A stretch of 64,000 nt of DNA from Nemania diffusa (taxonomy: Eukaryota > Ascomycota > Sordariomycetes > Xylariales > Xylariaceae): positions 2,062,501 through 2,126,500 of the forward strand of contig JBBPUQ010000003.1 in NCBI GenBank assembly GCA_038501195.1, read 5' to 3'. This document shows positions 60,801-64,000 of this stretch, piece by piece. The notes beneath the pieces were generated by a model, which was not told where the DNA came from, made no database searches, and saw nothing but the letters and a program-made list of their open reading frames with translations. The translations under genes and the position numbers were made by a program. Position 1 is the stretch's first letter; the number at the start of each line of letters is the position of its first letter.

Positions 60801-62422
60801 ACAGACCTAGCTGGTAGGTATCAAGTAGTAATCCGATACCTTATTTTACCTATTGAAGATCGATCGCCTACGCGCATGTATGTACGCCGCTTCCTAGTCT
60901 GTTCGCCACAACAGGGCTAGTTCATGCCATACTGTAAGGCTTCATTTACTAGCTACATTGGTACCTCCTGTGCAAATCTTAGACTTTAGTGGGTTGTTAA
61001 CATGTCAGCCACGCCAAGGATATCGAACCCATTGATTCCAGAACTCACTTCACTTCAACCCAATCCACTCCTAGCCACTAATACTTAGTGTCTATGAGGA
61101 TTAGCGGTTGAATTTTACTTATAAATAAAATCCATGGCATACAGATTCAACCAAAATAGTACGGCAAGTAATGAGGTAATGTATATCTAGCCAGGCCAGG
61201 ATACTATCGGATGTATGTAAGCCGCTCACTCTTGTGTCTCTTAGGCTTCTAGAATGCCGTAGGTACTTATCTCATCGCCTACCATACTATGTATATACGA
61301 TTCGGTCCAAGACTATTTACAGATCTGTCTTGGTCCAGTGAAACAGCGTAGCTAGACGCGGACAAGACGAACCATTTCGGGCGTTCAGTACCTCGTGGGT
61401 CTCGTGTCTTGTGTCTTGTGTCTTGTGTCTCACACTCTTTTTATGGCATCTAAAGGGTTAGCTTCGATATCGGTAGCTAATTGTGTTTCAGTGCGGCTCA
61501 ATCAATACTCTTGTTGTTTTCGTCTCTTCTCTTCGAAGAATCATCATGTTAACATTACTACTACTACTCCTCTGCTACTCCTCTACTATTGCATAATCGA
61601 GCTTGAATTATAATCTTTTTTCTATTATCATGTCCAAATACTGATTACTACCTTATGTAGAGTACTGTATGTACCCCTGATGTTGCCACATCTTCCATTG
61701 GTACCATACTATGACGCTCCAATGCCCTCCTCAACCGACCCTCCGTTCTAGATCTCCAAAGGTAGGCGCATTTGAACTAAGTACCTCCACATGGGGAGAA
61801 GGCGGCGAAGAGATAGAGGAAAAAGAGGCGCAGGATTAGGGATGTGCCCGTTTCTCTGTCAAGGGACAGGCTAGATGATCTCCCTTGACTCCCATTCATC
61901 TTAGAGAACGTCCCCCACGCATGATATCTGTCTATAGTGGTTTCACAGAAAGTTTCTCGAACGAGATATGGATCAGCAGGGTCCTATAATCTCCGTTGAG
62001 TCTATGACTCGAGTAATCTACCCGCAGGGCCAGCTAGGCTAGTCACCTCTCCCAGAATAGCTGGACTCTTCCTACGATTGACGGCTGCCCAGGCCATCAG
62101 CAGGGCATTCAGCAGCACACATTTAACTGCATTTGGCGGAGATCCACTTGACAGTCTGTCTCCCTTGTTTCAAAACTTCATGTAGGTAGGAGCCTTGTCA
62201 GGTATGTAGGTATCCGACGTCCCCCGCGTAGGCAGATGATATGAAAGCCGAGTTCCATCAATGGCCTATGCGTACTGTTGACAGGCCTGAATAACCTATG
62301 TATGAAGCCACCGTCTAACTAAGTCTACGTACAGTATAGAGAACTTGATACTTGATGTCGTGTGGCGTCGTGTGTTAGTCTGAGAATGTGAGACATACAG
62401 CACGCCTAAGTTGCTCTAAGAA
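57860..62422. other. Spacer dense in TACCTA/TAGGTA words
   Basis: No supportable gene. From about 59580 to 60680 the words TACCTA, TAGGTA, CATACCTAC and palindromes such as ACCTAGGTAC occur at very high density. A 7-base tandem repeat lies at 61404-61431. Open frames of 60-95 codons are scattered, without domains. Confidence 0.5.
61404..61431. repeat. Four copies of GTGTCTT heptamer
   Basis: GTGTCTT repeated three times, then GTGTCTC. Microsatellite in spacer. Confidence 0.9.
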
Positions 62423-62640
62423 TCACTCGCACCAACCCATGAACAGCGCTAGGCAGATTGCCTTTGCACCGGCTGTGCTCCATCCCGCCTTCTTGTGCTC
62501 GCCCCTGCGCTCGATAGGGTAGGAGGTGTTGTTGAAAATATTGCCGCCGCCGTTCTTGGTCACGCTCGGTGCCGAATTAGAGGCTTCTGTATCCCGGACT
62601 AACTTATCCGTCCGGCCATCTTCCGCCGGTCCGACGAATA
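62423..62640 (-). CDS. Possible 3' exon of an unrecognised small protein
   Basis: The minus-strand frame reads GPAEDGRTDKLVRD, then NGGGNIFNNTSYPIERRGEH, KKAGWSTAGAKAICLALF and MGWCE before TGA at 62423. Codon use looks coding-like, and a strong donor GAG|GTAAGT stands at about 62684, as if an intron separated it from an upstream exon. I could not find a convincing first exon or acceptor, and recognise no family. Confidence 0.35.
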
Positions 62641-64000
62641 GGGATCATGTGGCCAAGGGATGAGACAAGATACAGATACTTACCTCGGTATTCTATCCCC
62701 CGTGTTACGCAGGACCCGATGCTGTATGACGCAAATGCCAAATCGCGCGAAGATACGAAGTCAGGCTGCTGTTACACGACAACGACATGGACGCCCGCGT
62801 AGAGGCACCAAGCCTCATCGAAACCCAGCGCCAGGGGGGCTACGCTAGATGGCTACGCTCGCCTGACAATTGCGCGTGGAAATGGGATTAACAGGGTAAT
62901 ATCAGCTTACCCTGCCTTAGTAGAGCGCCACTCCCAACAACTTCCTCGAAATGGGCAGTCGAGGAGAAGAAATAATAAAAGTTCCACACAGCGTCCCGAC
63001 CGCTTGGGAATTGGAATGGGGATCTCGGAGTGCCTATAATCGCGCTCTGCTACTATACGACTAGTGAGATGCTTGTCCAACCGGACGCTTCCCCTTTTCC
63101 TAGGATGGCCAACACCACTCTGCCAGGCCTACATAGACAAGGCGCGAAGGGGAAAAAGATCAACAATCTCTGCAGCCTCATATGCCTTACTTGGTTTAGG
63201 AACGGGGACACATTGCCACACTGCCGCACCACAATGCGAGCGAGAAAGAAAGAAAAATTTTACCGTGCTTGTGCGCCCATAAGTCGAGTAACCTCGCATC
63301 ATCTGAGCTTCGTTGTACGTGGAGAAACAAGATCGTCCAGCCACCCATATTCTGCTTTGTTTACTTTACGTCTCTACCCTCTTTCGCCGAGACCAGGCTC
63401 CCCAACGGCATCCGTCATTTCCCTCGCTCTGCCGGCGCGTTACACGGCATCGGTGACTGCAGACTGCATGGAAAGGCGCCTGTCTTTTTCGGGGCCTCGA
63501 AATTTGAGATCTACCTATTCCGTTTTAACTACCACGTGCATGATGGGTGTCATTCAGAGACACCGCCGGTGTGAGAAATATACTGGTGCAATACGAGCCC
63601 GTACTGTAAGTGAAGAGCTGATCTGTTGGTGTGCATACATACCTACATACATACATACCTCCTGTGTCCCCCTGACTTGGAGACCAACCTCCCAACCCCT
63701 TCACCCCCCCCCTTACCCCCCCATGCATAAAACGTAGGAGCCCCACGTCGGGGTAGCTCGTGCAACCGACGAAAAGCCCGACTTCCTGCGAGTATTGAAT
63801 AGTCGCATGCGGTGAGCGTCCCCGAGTGCCCAAGGTGCCGGTCTTATCACCGCGCGTGTACGTAGCTGCGGATGAGCGCGGGCTTTGTCGATCGCCTGGT
63901 CGTCGTTCTGGACCCCGCTGGATCTTGGTTCCGTCTCCATCATTCACGGTTTCATCACAGGCAACTTATATTTATTCTGGATTATTTGCTTAAGCCCCTT
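62641..64000. other. GC-richer window end, no assignable gene
   Basis: Long open frames occur on both strands (for example 63030-63737 plus), but they lack ATG starts or domains and include translated CATACATAC repeats and a poly-C tract near 63690-63721. Part of a gene continuing past the window may lie here. Confidence 0.4.

Noticed and set aside
63030..63737. 235-codon plus-strand open frame
   Set aside because: It starts with GTG, runs through CATACATACC repeats and a poly-C tract, and shows no domain; overlapping frames on both strands are equally open.

Overview
This is a nuclear contig from a filamentous ascomycete fungus (Pezizomycotina). Genes are split by 49-117 base introns with GT...AG ends and CTAAC/CTGAC-like branch points. 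The gene set is typical of such fungi: a cnxABC-type MoaA-MoaC fusion, a YDR124W-like helical-bundle protein, fungal P450s, a long-chain alcohol oxidase and TTI1. Gene density is low for a fungus, and long AT-rich spacers carry small mobile elements. Repeat copies that differ mostly by C/T and G/A changes suggest repeat-induced point mutation (RIP). I saw no tRNA, rRNA or CRISPR, and no virus. I could not settle the genus.

Layout. 0-14 kb is an accessory, partly decayed metabolic zone. It holds an intact FAD-dependent long-chain alcohol oxidase (minus, 1910-4420), a TA-flanked MITE, a GC-balanced island without a readable gene, a broken cytochrome P450 (minus, 9413-11202) and, facing it across about 500 bases, a broken MFS transporter (plus, 11703-13505). 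This pair looks like a dead small metabolite or detoxification cluster. 14-26.7 kb holds a DUF924 protein, an ELO-type fatty acid elongase, a second MITE, an orphan one-helix membrane protein with disturbed upstream frames, and a FYVE zinc-finger protein. 30-38 kb is a conserved block: the molybdenum cofactor gene cnxABC-like, transcribed away from a WRAP73/Wdr8 WD-repeat gene, followed by a two-RRM RNA-binding protein. 38-43 kb is an AT-rich gene desert. 43-51 kb holds TTI1 (TTT complex) divergent from a DUF1749 alpha/beta hydrolase, then an intact six-exon P450. 51-64 kb is mostly empty apart from a five-exon YDR124W-like gene (55859-57859) whose downstream flank is an asymmetric inverted repeat.

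For most multi-exon genes I rebuilt exon joins by hand and checked that exon lengths and phases add up to an uninterrupted frame; these joins are given under each gene. They are predictions from splice signals and family resemblance, not transcript evidence. The points most worth following up are: (1) a Gly-Gly end of the MoaA reading frame that exactly overlaps a candidate 5' splice site, reminiscent of animal MOCS1; (2) the P450/MFS pair, where at least five separate lesions can be placed; (3) two new-looking TA-flanked MITEs and a dispersed repeat with transition-biased divergence; (4) a short palindromic TACCTAGGTA word scattered through nearly every spacer.
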